A stretch of DNA of 64,000 nt, taken from assembly GCF_002207765.1 (NCBI RefSeq), contig NZ_BDGJ01000042.1, positions 54,560 to 118,559 on the forward strand, given 5' to 3'. Shown piece by piece: positions 1 through 7,850 of the stretch. The translations under genes were made by a program, and so were the position numbers. Position 1 is the stretch's first letter, and every line of letters begins with the position of its first letter. Source of the stretch: Calderihabitans maritimus (GTDB lineage Bacteria; Bacillota; KKC1; Calderihabitantales; Calderihabitantaceae). The notes below the pieces were generated by a model that saw only the letters and a list, made by a program, of their open reading frames with translations, was not told where the DNA came from and did no database searches.

Positions 1-246
1 AGCTTATTTAAAGCAGCAAAATCCAGCGCTCCCGAGTCGTAGTAATAGCTTTCTACTTCATCTAGGAAAATCTTAGCAGCCCGCAGGTAGCTGTAAGCCC
101 TTTGAAAGAGACGGTTCACTTCTTTATTAAGCTCTAGAATTTCGGATTTATTGGCGCGTAAACCTTGTTCCTCCCAGTGGTCCCCCAAATGTATAATTTC
201 ATCGACCGCGCCTGGGTTTTTAGGATCGACAATATGGGGTGCCGTG
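1..246 (-). pseudogene. Downstream part of an interrupted P-loop ATPase gene (runs off the window)
   Basis: The minus strand is open from about 263 to the window edge. Translation from the shared repeat reads TAPHIVDPKNPGAVDEIIHL and continues without a stop into a charged helical segment. Joined at the 12-bp repeat TGGGGTGCCGTG to the N-terminal part at 5501-5781, the frame becomes IDGTAPHIVDPKNPGAVDE, which I recall as typical of a P-loop ATPase family of spore-forming Firmicutes (PRK06851-like, from memory). An ATG at 263 could in principle start a separate product, but I see no ribosome site for it. The gene is therefore not dead by mutation. It is split by the element at 235-5500 and would be repaired by precise excision. 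The family function is unknown to me. Confidence 0.8.
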
Positions 247-1830
247 TCTACCGTAGAAACCATTGCCCGCAGCGGCAGTTTCGAGAATGGCTACGTTTTC
301 GGGTATAGTGTCGGGAATTTTGGCTTTGATGTCAATGCGCTTCCCGGTAACAGTAATCTCTTCAATCAAGAGATTAACCAGGCGCTTTTTCTCTTCAAGA
401 GAAAGAGTGTCGAGAGCATCTCCGACCTGAGCGGCAAGCTCTTCTAACCGTTCCAATTCCTGCGCCGCCAGGTCGTGCCGGGAAAGTTCCCTTATAATCT
501 GCTCCCGGCGGCGCGAGAGGTGCTCCCGGCGTTCCTTTATTTCCCTGAGCCGTTGTTCCATTTCAACTTCCGGTATCAAATCTTTTTGGAACATGGTCGC
601 TACCCGTGACCGTTCTTTGGAGGCTTGAGCCAATTCTTTTTCGATGGTAATAAGCTCGATTTCCAAGCTTTTGGCAGTCTCGTCAGGGAAAGCGGCATGC
701 AGCTCTGCGTGAAGCCTTTCCGGATTTGTCAGCCAACCGGAGACTCTTTCCCAAACGATTTTTTCTAATTCTAGAGCATTAAGATATTGGGATTTACAGC
801 GTTCCCGACCCGGTATGCCTGGCGATTTCGCAGTGCAGACGTAATAAGCCCTCTTCTTTCCTTTTGACGTAACAAGATTCCCGTGTATAGTCGCGCCGCA
901 TTTTCCGCAGCGCATAAGGCCCGAAAGAAGATAAGGGTAAGCGCTGTAGCTGCGCCAGCGCCTTCGAGAGTTCTCAAAACGCTTTTGGGCTGCCTCCCAG
1001 GTCGCTTTATCAACAATGGCGGGGACAGAAATAGGGACCCACTCTTCGCGGGGCCTTTCTTTTCGGCTTACCCTTTCTTCAGGCGGCTTATATTTATTGA
1101 ACTTGACGTCCTTAGTATCATAGCGGCGGATATACAGGGTGCCGGCATAAGCGCTGTTAGCTAAAATACGTTTGACCGTTTGTTTGGCCCATTGTTTGCC
1201 TTTGGGACTAGGGATGCCCATGGCATTCAATCGCCGCGCTATTTCATAAGGACTGGCGCCTTCTTCAGAAGTGAACCATTGATACATAAGTCTTATAATT
1301 TTAGCCTCTTCTTCGATAATATGGAGGGTATCTGTTTCTTTATCAAATTCATAGCCGTAAAGTCCAGGACTGTGAGTAAGTTTCCCCGCCTTTGCCTTGG
1401 CTCTTTTACCAATTAAGGAGCGGAGCCTGGTCCTGGCCCGTTCGTATTCGTCAACGGCGCTTAGTACGGTTAAGTGAAAACGGTCTTCAGGGGTGTCGGT
1501 AAACTTGGAGTTGACAAAAATCAACTCCGCTCCCGCTTTTTTTATCTCGTCAATCAATAAAAGCTGGTGTGCCACGCTGCGTGACAAACGACTGGTATCT
1601 AAACAAATAAACCAGCGAATGCCGCCGGCTTTAAGCTTTTCCAGCGCCGCCACCAGGGCGGGGCGCTCTAAGATTGAGCCCGAGACCCCTTCGTCTACAA
1701 ATTCTGTTATTTCAGTTGCGCCTAATTCCTGGGCCTTGGCCCTGCATTCCTCCCGCTGCGCCGCAATTGAATAGCCGCGTTCGGCCTGTTCTTCCGTGGA
1801 CACTCGTAAATATACCAGTGCAACGCTCAC
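220..1830 (-). CDS. Large serine recombinase (site-specific integrase/excisionase)
   Basis: A 536-aa serine recombinase. The N-terminal resolvase domain (about 1-150) holds the catalytic serine in YLRVSTEEQ and the conserved arginines in DTSRLSRS. A recombinase domain follows (about 160-280), then a zinc ribbon (CGKCG and a later Cys pair, about 305-345), then a long charged coiled coil (about 375-470). The start is GTG at 1830, overlapping the stop of the upstream small gene as GTGA. The last codons cross the att core and the stop lies at 220-222 in host sequence, so the present C-terminus is partly host-encoded. In the excised circle the frame would instead end about 20 codons past the core. 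It should act by cutting at the central dinucleotide of attP and attB through a 5' phosphoserine link. Confidence 0.93.
   Translation of the reverse strand: MSVALVYLRVSTEEQAERGYSIAAQREECRAKAQELGATEITEFVDEGVSGSILERPALVAALEKLKAGGIRWFICLDTSRLSRSVAHQLLLIDEIKKAGAELIFVNSKFTDTPEDRFHLTVLSAVDEYERARTRLRSLIGKRAKAKAGKLTHSPGLYGYEFDKETDTLHIIEEEAKIIRLMYQWFTSEEGASPYEIARRLNAMGIPSPKGKQWAKQTVKRILANSAYAGTLYIRRYDTKDVKFNKYKPPEERVSRKERPREEWVPISVPAIVDKATWEAAQKRFENSRRRWRSYSAYPYLLSGLMRCGKCGATIHGNLVTSKGKKRAYYVCTAKSPGIPGRERCKSQYLNALELEKIVWERVSGWLTNPERLHAELHAAFPDETAKSLEIELITIEKELAQASKERSRVATMFQKDLIPEVEMEQRLREIKERREHLSRRREQIIRELSRHDLAAQELERLEELAAQVGDALDTLSLEEKKRLVNLLIEEITVTGKRIDIKAKIPDTIPENVAILETAAAGNGFYGRHGTPYCRS
235..246. 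other. attL: attL core (TGGGGTGCCGTG)
   Basis: Twelve bases identical to 5501-5512. To the left lies host DNA beginning with GATCGAC at 224-230. To the right lies element DNA beginning with the arm CGTGTCTACC at 243-252, which overlaps the core. Confidence 0.85.
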
Positions 1831-2000
1831 CTTCCCTGCCCCTCCTTCAGCTTGACTTTACTTTGACTTGCTTGTGAGAATTTTCTGCTCTGTTCAGGAA
1901 GGCGGAACAGAATAAAGCGAATCGCTTCCCGGTAGGCTTGTTCACGTTCATCCTGGGAGCCGCTGCGGGTTACTATTACTTCAAATTCCCGCTTTGCCAT
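1827..2000 (-). CDS. Small basic protein coupled to the recombinase; candidate directionality factor
   Basis: A 57-aa product starting MAKREFEVIVTRSG. I chose ATG at 2000 because GGAGGTG lies just upstream with good spacing; an in-frame ATG at 2018 lies before that site and lacks one. The protein is rich in Arg, Lys, Glu and Gln, with a predicted beta segment followed by a helix (REAIRFILFRL). It overlaps the recombinase start by four bases, so the two are translationally coupled. Large serine recombinases need a separate small protein to run excision, and these are often encoded next to the recombinase. That role is inference from position and size; no family is recognised. Confidence 0.65.
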   Translation of the reverse strand: MAKREFEVIVTRSGSQDEREQAYREAIRFILFRLPEQSRKFSQASQSKVKLKEGQGR

Positions 2001-2114
2001 GGCCCCCACCTCCAGCACCTTATCATTAATTCAGTTTATGCTGGAGGCGTCTATGGACGACCCGGGGAGAAATAATTACCATTTCTAAGAAAACGAAGGA
2101 AGCGCGAGCAACGG

Positions 2115-2144
2115 TTGAGATCAGGGCGTTCCTTGTGGTATAAT
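2115..2144 (+). promoter_or_regulatory. Probable sigma-A promoter of the vapBC pair
   Basis: TTGAGA at 2115-2120 and TATAAT at 2139-2144 are separated by 18 bp, about 50 bp upstream of the antitoxin start. Confidence 0.6.
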
Positions 2145-2196
2145 TTTACAAATAGCACTGTTGTCTCTATACAGGACGTTTATGGAGGTGAAGGCG

Positions 2197-2418
2197 TTGC
2201 TAACCCCTGAAGTGAATGCTGACGAACTGAATTTGCCGGCAGAGGTAGCGCGAAAACTGAAAGGTAAGCGAGTAACCATCGTGGAGGTGCGCGAGGGATT
2301 TCTTCTCAAACCCGTGGAAGATCCAATTCGTGAGGCACGGGGGATTTTGAAGGGAAAGGGCTTTAACGTAGAAAAGTACCTGCAGTCCAAGCAATTGGAA
2401 AAGGATCTGGAAACATGA
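2197..2418 (+). CDS. VapB-like antitoxin (AbrB/SpoVT-type)
   Basis: A small antitoxin of about 73 aa, with LNLPAEVARKLKGKRVTIVEV resembling the swapped-hairpin DNA-binding fold of AbrB-like antitoxins and a C-terminal tail (RGILKGKGFNVEKYLQ) suited to binding a PIN toxin. The chosen start is TTG at 2197 because GGAGGTG (2185-2190) is placed correctly for it; in-frame starts at 2182 and 2161 would overlap or precede that site. The stop overlaps the toxin start. It probably represses its own promoter together with the toxin. It lies within the element and may stabilise it. Confidence 0.75.
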   Translation: MLTPEVNADELNLPAEVARKLKGKRVTIVEVREGFLLKPVEDPIREARGILKGKGFNVEKYLQSKQLEKDLET

Positions 2419-2831
2419 GCGAGTATTATGTGCTTGATGCCTGTGCCCTCATCGCCTTTTTGAACGACGAAGCTGGTGCGGATGTTGTAGAAGAACTGCT
2501 GCGAAAGTCTAATCGTCAGGAGCCCAATTTGTTCCTGCACCGGTTAAACCTGCTGGAGGTTTACTACGGTATCTATCGCGAAGTAGGCCCGGAGATAAGT
2601 GAACAGGTATTGGAAAAAATACGGGCACTACCTGTTACCGAAGTCACTGAGATTACCCAGGAGGTTTTTCTGGAGGCCGGTAGGTTGAAGGCGACTTACA
2701 GGTTGTCTTTAGCGGACTCAATAGCAGCCGCGGAAGCAAAAGTCCGCGGTGCCAGCCTTGTAACTGCGGATCACCATGAGTTCGACCTCATTGCTACCAG
2801 GGAAGATATCGCGTTCCGCTGGATAAGGTGA
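2415..2831 (+). CDS. VapC-like PIN-domain ribonuclease toxin
   Basis: A 138-aa PIN-domain protein. The acidic active-site residues are visible: Asp in VLDACALIAFL near the N-terminus, Glu in LNLLEVYYG, Asp in LSLADSIAAAEA, and Asp in LVTADHHEFD near the C-terminus. VapC toxins cleave tRNA or rRNA and are neutralised by the partner encoded immediately upstream. The ATG at 2415 overlaps the antitoxin stop (ATGA), so translation is coupled. A GC-rich hairpin with a T-run follows. Confidence 0.9.
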   Translation: MSEYYVLDACALIAFLNDEAGADVVEELLRKSNRQEPNLFLHRLNLLEVYYGIYREVGPEISEQVLEKIRALPVTEVTEITQEVFLEAGRLKATYRLSLADSIAAAEAKVRGASLVTADHHEFDLIATREDIAFRWIR

Positions 2832-2862
2832 TTCCTTACTCCGAATAGCCTTTGTTTCAACA

Positions 2863-2892
2863 CTCCTCACTGTTCAGGTGGGGGCTTTTTTT
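2863..2892 (+). terminator. Intrinsic terminator after vapC
   Basis: CTCCTCAC at 2863-2870 pairs, with G-T wobbles, with GTGGGGG at 2878-2884 and is followed by a T-run at 2886-2892. Confidence 0.6.
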
Positions 2893-2932
2893 ATTACCCA
2901 AAATAAGATCATATCAGGAGGAGATGAAGTGA

Positions 2933-3625
2933 GTGATGACTAAAAAACCGGCCGTTCCTCTCCAGCGCCGGCAGATGGAAGCTGCCCTGCAGTTGTACCA
3001 AAATTGCAAGGGGTGGCAGGCGACGGATGAGGCGCTGGATTCCCTTGCCCGGTCTTTTCCGGACTTCGATTTCAAATCGATCCTGCTCAAAGCGGCAGCC
3101 GTCAACGCCCTCTACGGAACCCAGGTTTACGCCGTAGCAGAGGTGGCCGAACACTTATGCAGCATCTTGGGAAATACCACGTTACCGGCTACTCCCGCCC
3201 TCGTAGAGGAGCTGGCAAAGGTGAAATTTGTCAGGGGGTCAAAGCACATAACATGGACGTTCCGGAGTTTTGCGTCCAAATTCGCCCACTTTTTTATTGA
3301 TCCGGATCAATTCCCGATTTACGACTCGTATGCGGTTAAGATGCTCACATACCATTTGAATGGGAAGGGCAGGGAAGGGCTCTCGTATGAGCAGTTTGCG
3401 ACGGGCTTTTCAGCGTTGAAGGATGCCCTGGATTTTCCCGTGACCACTCGGGAACTCGACCGATACCTGTGGTTGGCAGGCCAATTGAGGGCATGGAAGG
3501 GCTTATTGCCCTGGAGAAGACCTTATACTGGAATTAATTCCGAATTGCGGCGCCTCTTCGAAACCCCCGCGGGGGAAGTCCAGGAGCTTACGAAAGCTGT
3601 CCTTGGAAGGGGTGAAAATCCGTGA
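2933..3625 (+). CDS. Unknown 230-aa protein carried by the element
   Basis: I do not recognise this protein. It is soluble, mainly helical by appearance, with no signal peptide or membrane segment, and contains SFPDFDFKSILLKAAAVNALYGT, which I split here as SFPDFDFKSILLK and AAAVNALYGT. A central aromatic stretch (WTFRSFASKFAHFF then YDSYAVKML) may be a core motif. GTG at 2933 is preceded by AGGAGGAG at 2917-2923; ATG at 2936 is the alternative. The stop overlaps a GTG that begins a 31-aa truncated frame, suggesting a two-gene unit. A decayed relative of its N-terminal third lies outside the element at about 8220-8350, so the family has been in this genome more than once. Confidence 0.75.
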   Translation: MMTKKPAVPLQRRQMEAALQLYQNCKGWQATDEALDSLARSFPDFDFKSILLKAAAVNALYGTQVYAVAEVAEHLCSILGNTTLPATPALVEELAKVKFVRGSKHITWTFRSFASKFAHFFIDPDQFPIYDSYAVKMLTYHLNGKGREGLSYEQFATGFSALKDALDFPVTTRELDRYLWLAGQLRAWKGLLPWRRPYTGINSELRRLFETPAGEVQELTKAVLGRGENP

Positions 3626-3717
3626 GAAATACTGGACATGAAGACCGCACTTTTCGTAGCACCGCCTCATTCGGCAAACGGCAGGAATACGTTGTCATAG
3701 CCAGAAAGCTGGTTTAG
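3622..3717 (+). pseudogene. Truncated gene coupled to the unknown gene upstream
   Basis: GTG at 3622 overlaps the previous stop as GTGA and has AAGGGG upstream. The frame reads TFRSTASFGKRQEYVVIARK and stops at 3715-3717 after 31 codons. FGKRQEYVVIA resembles the start of PD-(D/E)XK nuclease-like proteins that carry an F-G-x-x-x-E-x-x-V-x-x pattern, but only this fragment is present, so the call is weak. It may be the remnant of a partner protein of the 230-aa gene. Confidence 0.4.
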
Positions 3718-4132
3718 GTATCATTTACCCGTATTAAAAAGGCCAAAAATTAAAGAACAACAACAGACCTTAGAAATTATTTTCTATAGGATCCCCTTAG
3801 GATGATTTTCTATTTTCCTTACTATTTCTAAGCTAGATTGAGCAAGTCTAAGCTATAGCAACTTATTCTATCAATCCATAGAACTGGCGCTGATTTTGAC
3901 TGATGTCGGGCGCATTTTTAGAAATTAAGTCCAGCGGCGTGAGTGATAAAGCGGCGGGAAGAAAGCCTCGCGCCACCAAACACGAGCGGCGTGACGAGGA
4001 TCAGAGGTTTTTTGGCATAATGAGGTGTTCAAAACTAAAAACCGCCTGCGAGCATAGGAGTTGATTTAAATGATTAGCGATAAAGTCTTGTAACGGGTTA
4101 AATATAGCTACTTCGGCCTGCGGCCGCCCCTG
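3718..4132. other. No gene seen; start of hairpin-bearing tract
   Basis: No open frame with a ribosome site is visible. The sequence contains the first of several GC-rich hairpins (about 3967-3999) and otherwise AT-rich DNA. Confidence 0.5.
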
Positions 4133-5014
4133 ATGTTGGCGATTGGGGTGGAGGTCCGTGATAATTGGGTCGGCTTTCACGACACCAACCGTGGGCACCA
4201 ATTCTTTGGGAAGCTTGTGAAGGAGACTAAGGATGGTTTTATCTGGCATCGCGTGGAAGACACCTTTGAGGAAGGGGTCAAGGACTTCGGACTTATAGAG
4301 TTTAAGGCTCTTACACTTGAAGAATATAACAAAAAAGTTCTCATTTGGTAGGGCCTATTCCTGAATTTAGCTCCACTGAAGAACTCTATGAGTTCTACCA
4401 GCGGGAATTCGGGCGTAGGGGTTATCATTATGGTTAACATAGCAACTCCGTTTCTAGAAACGTTTTAGAAAAAGATAGATAAATCTAGAAACCATCTTGA
4501 TAACTAATCTTGCGCCGCCAGTTTTTTTGAGCGGTGTGAGCATGATTAGTCAGGCCAAAACAGGTCCACTCGCGCTGCCGGTGTTAAAAAGGTTGCAGAA
4601 AGATTCCTTGTTGGAATAAAATAAAAGCAACAGCGTTTACGGGTTTATCCAACGGAGCGAGTAGCCTATGGCGGAGGCTACTCGCTCGACTTTTTGGAGC
4701 AAATAGTACCGGACATGCCGGTAAATTCTCGCGCCGCTCATGTTGGGCGGCATGAGAGAATTAGGTCTGGTTGTTGGTATGCGGGGATAATTCCATGTTG
4801 ATATAGTTCCTTGCTGGCGTACTTCCAGCTGGCATATAAGAATGGTTTCTTACATGCAAGTTGGTAATATGGCTTATCACCATGTTTACATATCAACATG
4901 CTGATACAAATACATACCACTACGGTGATATAAAAGGATATAAGTATACTGATATTCTTATAGGTCACCATGCTGACGTAGTTGCACGTCACGCCGCTCA
5001 ACACGGGCGGCGTG
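3967..5014. repeat. Family of GC-rich hairpin repeats in an AT-rich tract
   Basis: At least four related hairpins occur: about 3967-3999 (core GAGCGGCGTGACGAG), about 4511-4540 (GCGCCGCC with GAGCGGTGTG), about 4724-4761 (AATTCTC and GAGAATT closing a GCCGC / GCGGC stem), and 4990-5013 (CACGCCGC and GCGGCGTG, a perfect 8-bp stem). Each has the form CGCCGC, 8-10 nt, GCGGC. Between the last two are short AT-rich dyads such as TATCAACATGCTGATA. The role is unknown; protein-binding sites, REP-like repeats or structured RNA are all possible. Confidence 0.5.
4133..4351 (+). CDS. Possible small protein, perhaps decayed
   Basis: The frame encodes up to 72 aa, with a protein-like C-terminal half (GFIWHRVEDTFEEGVKDFG, then LTLEEYNKKV). 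No convincing Shine-Dalgarno sequence precedes any start. Immediately after the stop another frame continues in a protein-like manner (GPIPEFSSTEELYEFYQREF) to a TAA at 4435-4437, so a longer gene may have been broken by a frameshift near 4345. I do not recognise a family. Confidence 0.3.
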   Translation: MLAIGVEVRDNWVGFHDTNRGHQFFGKLVKETKDGFIWHRVEDTFEEGVKDFGLIEFKALTLEEYNKKVLIW

Positions 5015-5217
5015 GGGAAAGGGTTTGAAAGAAGGGGAATTTACATTGCAGGAGGATAGCGGCTTTCGAGATGTGGAGCGGTGACTTAATTGGGGGAAAA
5101 TGGGTTTTGGTCACCGTTCGGTCACCAGCCATAAAGGTGCGGAAAGGAAAAAAACCTGTTTTTTTGCCCGCTTAATGAACGTCTCGGCCAGCCAGACCGG
5201 GTGACCGTAAGCCTTAA

Positions 5218-5424
5218 GCCAATCACTGGCCGGACACTCTAAGAGGGTTTTTGAATCCAGGTTTTTCCTCGGCAGACGGGAAGGATCCGAAATTGGGAGT
5301 TATTGACCACAAACTTCAGGCGCTGCAGACGCTCTTCCTCAGATTATCCAACCTACCGGTCCCGCAGTGGACTTTTAAATGCACGGTCACTGTCCTTCCG
5401 GAGCTGAAAGCTGCCGGTAATTAG
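5218..5424 (+). pseudogene. Fragment of an unknown coding sequence
   Basis: An open frame without a start codon follows a TAA and reads protein-like sequence (GVIDHKLQALQTLFLRLSNL, then a hydrophilic C-terminus) to a TAG at 5422-5424. Without a start or a ribosome site it is probably the 3' remnant of a gene lost from the element. No family is recognised. Confidence 0.25.
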
Positions 5425-5500
5425 GAAGCGCCGCAAACCTTATTTAAAAACAACTACCTCGAAGGCTTGTCCGCTGTTTTTTTGGGTAGACACGACCCTG

Positions 5501-5512
5501 TGGGGTGCCGTG
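5501..5512. other. attR: attR core (TGGGGTGCCGTG)
   Basis: The second copy of the 12-bp repeat. To its left is element DNA with the arm GGTAGACACG at 5485-5494. To its right is host DNA with GTCGATC at 5515-5521. Confidence 0.85.
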
Positions 5513-5781
5513 CCGTCGATCATGGCCACACCAATGGCCGGGATTACCACACCATCCAAAGATCCGTTATCAGAGGAACAACAATGAAACTCGACGTCAA
5601 ACCCTCTTTCAATCATGGCTTCGCCGATTTTACGCATAAAAGTAGACTTGCCTACCCCTGGTCCGCCTTTGATTACGAAAATACGGGTGGCATCCGGTTC
5701 AATAATGTAGTCGTAAAAAGAGTAGAATCCCCTACACGTATTACCACCGGGAAAAACTTTTTTCAATTTTCCTTTGGACAA
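5501..5781 (-). pseudogene. N-terminal part of the interrupted P-loop ATPase
   Basis: TTG at 5781 is preceded by GGGAGGG at a suitable distance. The protein begins SKGKLKKVFPGGNT and has a clear Walker A motif (IKGGPGVGKST) at about residues 38-48, followed by the CCSSDNGSLDGVVIP motif typical of this family. After IDGTAPH the frame passes into element DNA and ends at 5440, giving a chimeric 113-aa product with an element-derived tail. Removing 235-5500 rejoins it to the frame at 246-1. In the interrupted state only a truncated nucleotide-binding domain can be made. The gene's role is unknown; the family is, from memory, found mostly in spore formers. Confidence 0.85.
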
Positions 5782-5905
5782 GTCTTTCGCCCTCCCTGAT
5801 TAGCTTCATCAGAATCTCTGGCCACATCATATGTAGGAAGTTTTTATAAGGTTACAAGAGGATGCTATTGGCAACTAATAGTAATGCTGCAATAGGTCTG
5901 TAATA

Positions 5906-7750
5906 CTAGCGAATGGATACGCGGTATTCCCGCAGCCAGATGTCTATCTGGATCAGGTACGCAAAAAGTTGGGGACCGGTCATCAACTGACCGAACCAGG
6001 GCCGGGTTAACAGGTTTCCTTCTTGTTTGGTCATTGCTTTGACGGTATCCACGTTGATTAATGGAAGCAGGGGCGAGGCAGAATCTTCAAGGATTTCTTT
6101 GAGCCATTTACGGACGGCCTCCAGGTAAGCGGGATTGTGGGTCTTCGGATAGGGACTTTTCCGCCGCATCAGCACGTCTTCGGGCAGTACTCCTACCAAT
6201 GCCCGCCGTAGGAGACCCTTTTCTCTCCCGTCACACTTTTTCATGGACCACGGGACGTTCCAAAGGTATTCGACCAGGCGGTGATCGCAGAACGGTACCC
6301 GTACCTCAAGACCGACGGCCATACTCATGCGGTCTTTGCGATCCAAGAGCGTAGGCATCCAGCGGGTGAGGTTAAGGTAGAACATCTGCCGCATCCGGGC
6401 TTCGTCAGGATTTTCTCCGGAAAGGTATGGGACTTCGGCCAAAGCCTCTCGATACCGTTCAGCAACATATTCTTCCGGGCGAATCAATTTTAGCAACTCC
6501 GGCGATAGGATGCTCAGTCTTTCCCGTAAACTCAATGACCAGGGAAAAGTTTGGGCGGTCAAGGTCTCCTCCCGGTGAAACCAGGGATAACCGCCAAACA
6601 CCTCGTCCGCGCATTCGCCCGACAGGGCTACAGTAGCTTCCTTTTTAATTTCGCGGCAGAACAGATATAGCGAGGCATCTACATCAGCCATTCCGGGCAG
6701 GTCCCGGGCTTTAACGGCTGTTGTCAGGGAGTCTACTAACTGAGGAGTATCGATTACAACAGGGTGATGTTTGGTTCCAAGAAATTTGGATACTCGCCAT
6801 ACCCACTGGGTATCGGAGTTGGGTTGAAAATCGTCAGGTTGGAAATACCGTTCGTTATCGACGTAATCTACCGAATAAGTGTTGAGGGGTGAAGAACTGG
6901 TTTGGGCTAGTGCGCCGGCGGCGAAGGCTGCTATAGCGCTGGAATCCAAGCCGCCTGAAAGCAATACACATACGGGTACGTCGGCCACTAGCTGTCGTTC
7001 AACGGCGTCCTGAACCAATTGACGTACAGTGGCAACAGTGGTGGTCAGGTCATCAGGATGGGGCCGGCTTTCCAGAGCCCAGTATTGATGTTTGTGCATT
7101 CCCTTCCGGTCGTAAATGAGCCAGTATCCGGGTTTAAGCTCTGAGATCCCCCGAAAAACTCCATGTCCTGGTGTACGGGCCGGACCTAAGCCAAAAATTT
7201 CGGCCAGGCCCTCCGCATCCACCTCCGGCTGAACTGCCGGGTGAGCCAGGAGGGATTTTATTTCTGAGGCAAATAGCAAAGTGTTACCCTGGTGTGTGAA
7301 GAAGAGGGGTTTGACGCCCAAACGATCACGAGCCAGGAACAGGCTTTGGTCGGCTTCGCTCCAGATAGCGAAGGCAAAAATCCCGTTGAGGCGGTGGACG
7401 CACTCCGGACCCCATTCCATAAAAGCCACTAAGAGAACCTCAGTATCGGAGTGCCCTCGGAAAAAGTATCCTCGTTGCTCCAGTTCTCGACGTAGCTCAG
7501 GAGTATTATAAAGTTCTCCGTTGTAAGTTATCACATATGTTTGATTGCCTCGCTCGCGGATCATGGGCTGGTTTCCTCCTTCGGGATCCACAACGATCAG
7601 GCGGCGGTGCGTCAGCGCTACATGCCGTGAAAGCCAGGTTCCGGCCGCGTCCGGGCCCCGGCATGCCAATGTGTCGCCCATAGCTTCTACTGTCGCACGC
7701 TGGTGAGTAAGATTTGCTTCCCAGTCTATCCAACCGGCAATTCCGCACAT
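5906..7750 (-). CDS. asnB: Asparagine synthetase, glutamine-hydrolysing
   Basis: A 614-aa class II amidotransferase. Cys2 of the N-terminal MCGIAGW is the glutaminase nucleophile, and CRGPDAAGTW and HRRLIVVD belong to the same domain (about 1-210). The synthetase domain has the PP-loop LLSGGLDSSAI at about 265 and binds ATP and aspartate. The enzyme makes Asn from Asp, Gln and ATP in the cytoplasm, or modifies a cell-envelope substrate in some family members. ATG at 7750 is preceded by GGGAGG. It stands alone, downstream of a long leader with a hairpin at 7855-7888 that could attenuate transcription. It ends 124 bp before the interrupted ATPase gene, which reads in the same direction. Confidence 0.95.
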   Translation of the reverse strand: MCGIAGWIDWEANLTHQRATVEAMGDTLACRGPDAAGTWLSRHVALTHRRLIVVDPEGGNQPMIRERGNQTYVITYNGELYNTPELRRELEQRGYFFRGHSDTEVLLVAFMEWGPECVHRLNGIFAFAIWSEADQSLFLARDRLGVKPLFFTHQGNTLLFASEIKSLLAHPAVQPEVDAEGLAEIFGLGPARTPGHGVFRGISELKPGYWLIYDRKGMHKHQYWALESRPHPDDLTTTVATVRQLVQDAVERQLVADVPVCVLLSGGLDSSAIAAFAAGALAQTSSSPLNTYSVDYVDNERYFQPDDFQPNSDTQWVWRVSKFLGTKHHPVVIDTPQLVDSLTTAVKARDLPGMADVDASLYLFCREIKKEATVALSGECADEVFGGYPWFHREETLTAQTFPWSLSLRERLSILSPELLKLIRPEEYVAERYREALAEVPYLSGENPDEARMRQMFYLNLTRWMPTLLDRKDRMSMAVGLEVRVPFCDHRLVEYLWNVPWSMKKCDGREKGLLRRALVGVLPEDVLMRRKSPYPKTHNPAYLEAVRKWLKEILEDSASPLLPLINVDTVKAMTKQEGNLLTRPWFGQLMTGPQLFAYLIQIDIWLREYRVSIR

Positions 7751-7850
7751 ATAGTTTCATCCCTCCCAACTAATGATGAAAATGATAGCCCGGCTACAGA
7801 AAATATTGAAAGTTAACTTTCACCTCCCGAGGCTTGTTTAAGCTAACAAG

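Larger units (their letters stand above)
235..5500. mobile_element. Serine-recombinase intervening element (about 5.27 kb) inside an ATPase gene
   Basis: The left end is the 12-bp repeat at 235-246 and the right copy is at 5501-5512, so 5266 bp would be excised. The flanking minus-strand frames fuse exactly on removal. A large serine recombinase gene sits at the left edge and reads outward into the host gene, the arrangement of skin-type elements and many integrative elements. The cargo is small: recombinase, a 57-aa protein, a VapBC-like pair, one unknown gene with a truncated follower, and about 1.7 kb with no convincing genes but several hairpins. No capsid, conjugation or replication gene is visible. 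Whether excision is developmental (in the mother cell during sporulation) or simply transfer-related cannot be seen. Confidence 0.85.

Noticed and set aside
4738..5004. An 88-aa minus-strand frame in the hairpin tract
   Set aside because: It runs through repeated AT-rich dyads and begins without a ribosome site, so chance is more likely.
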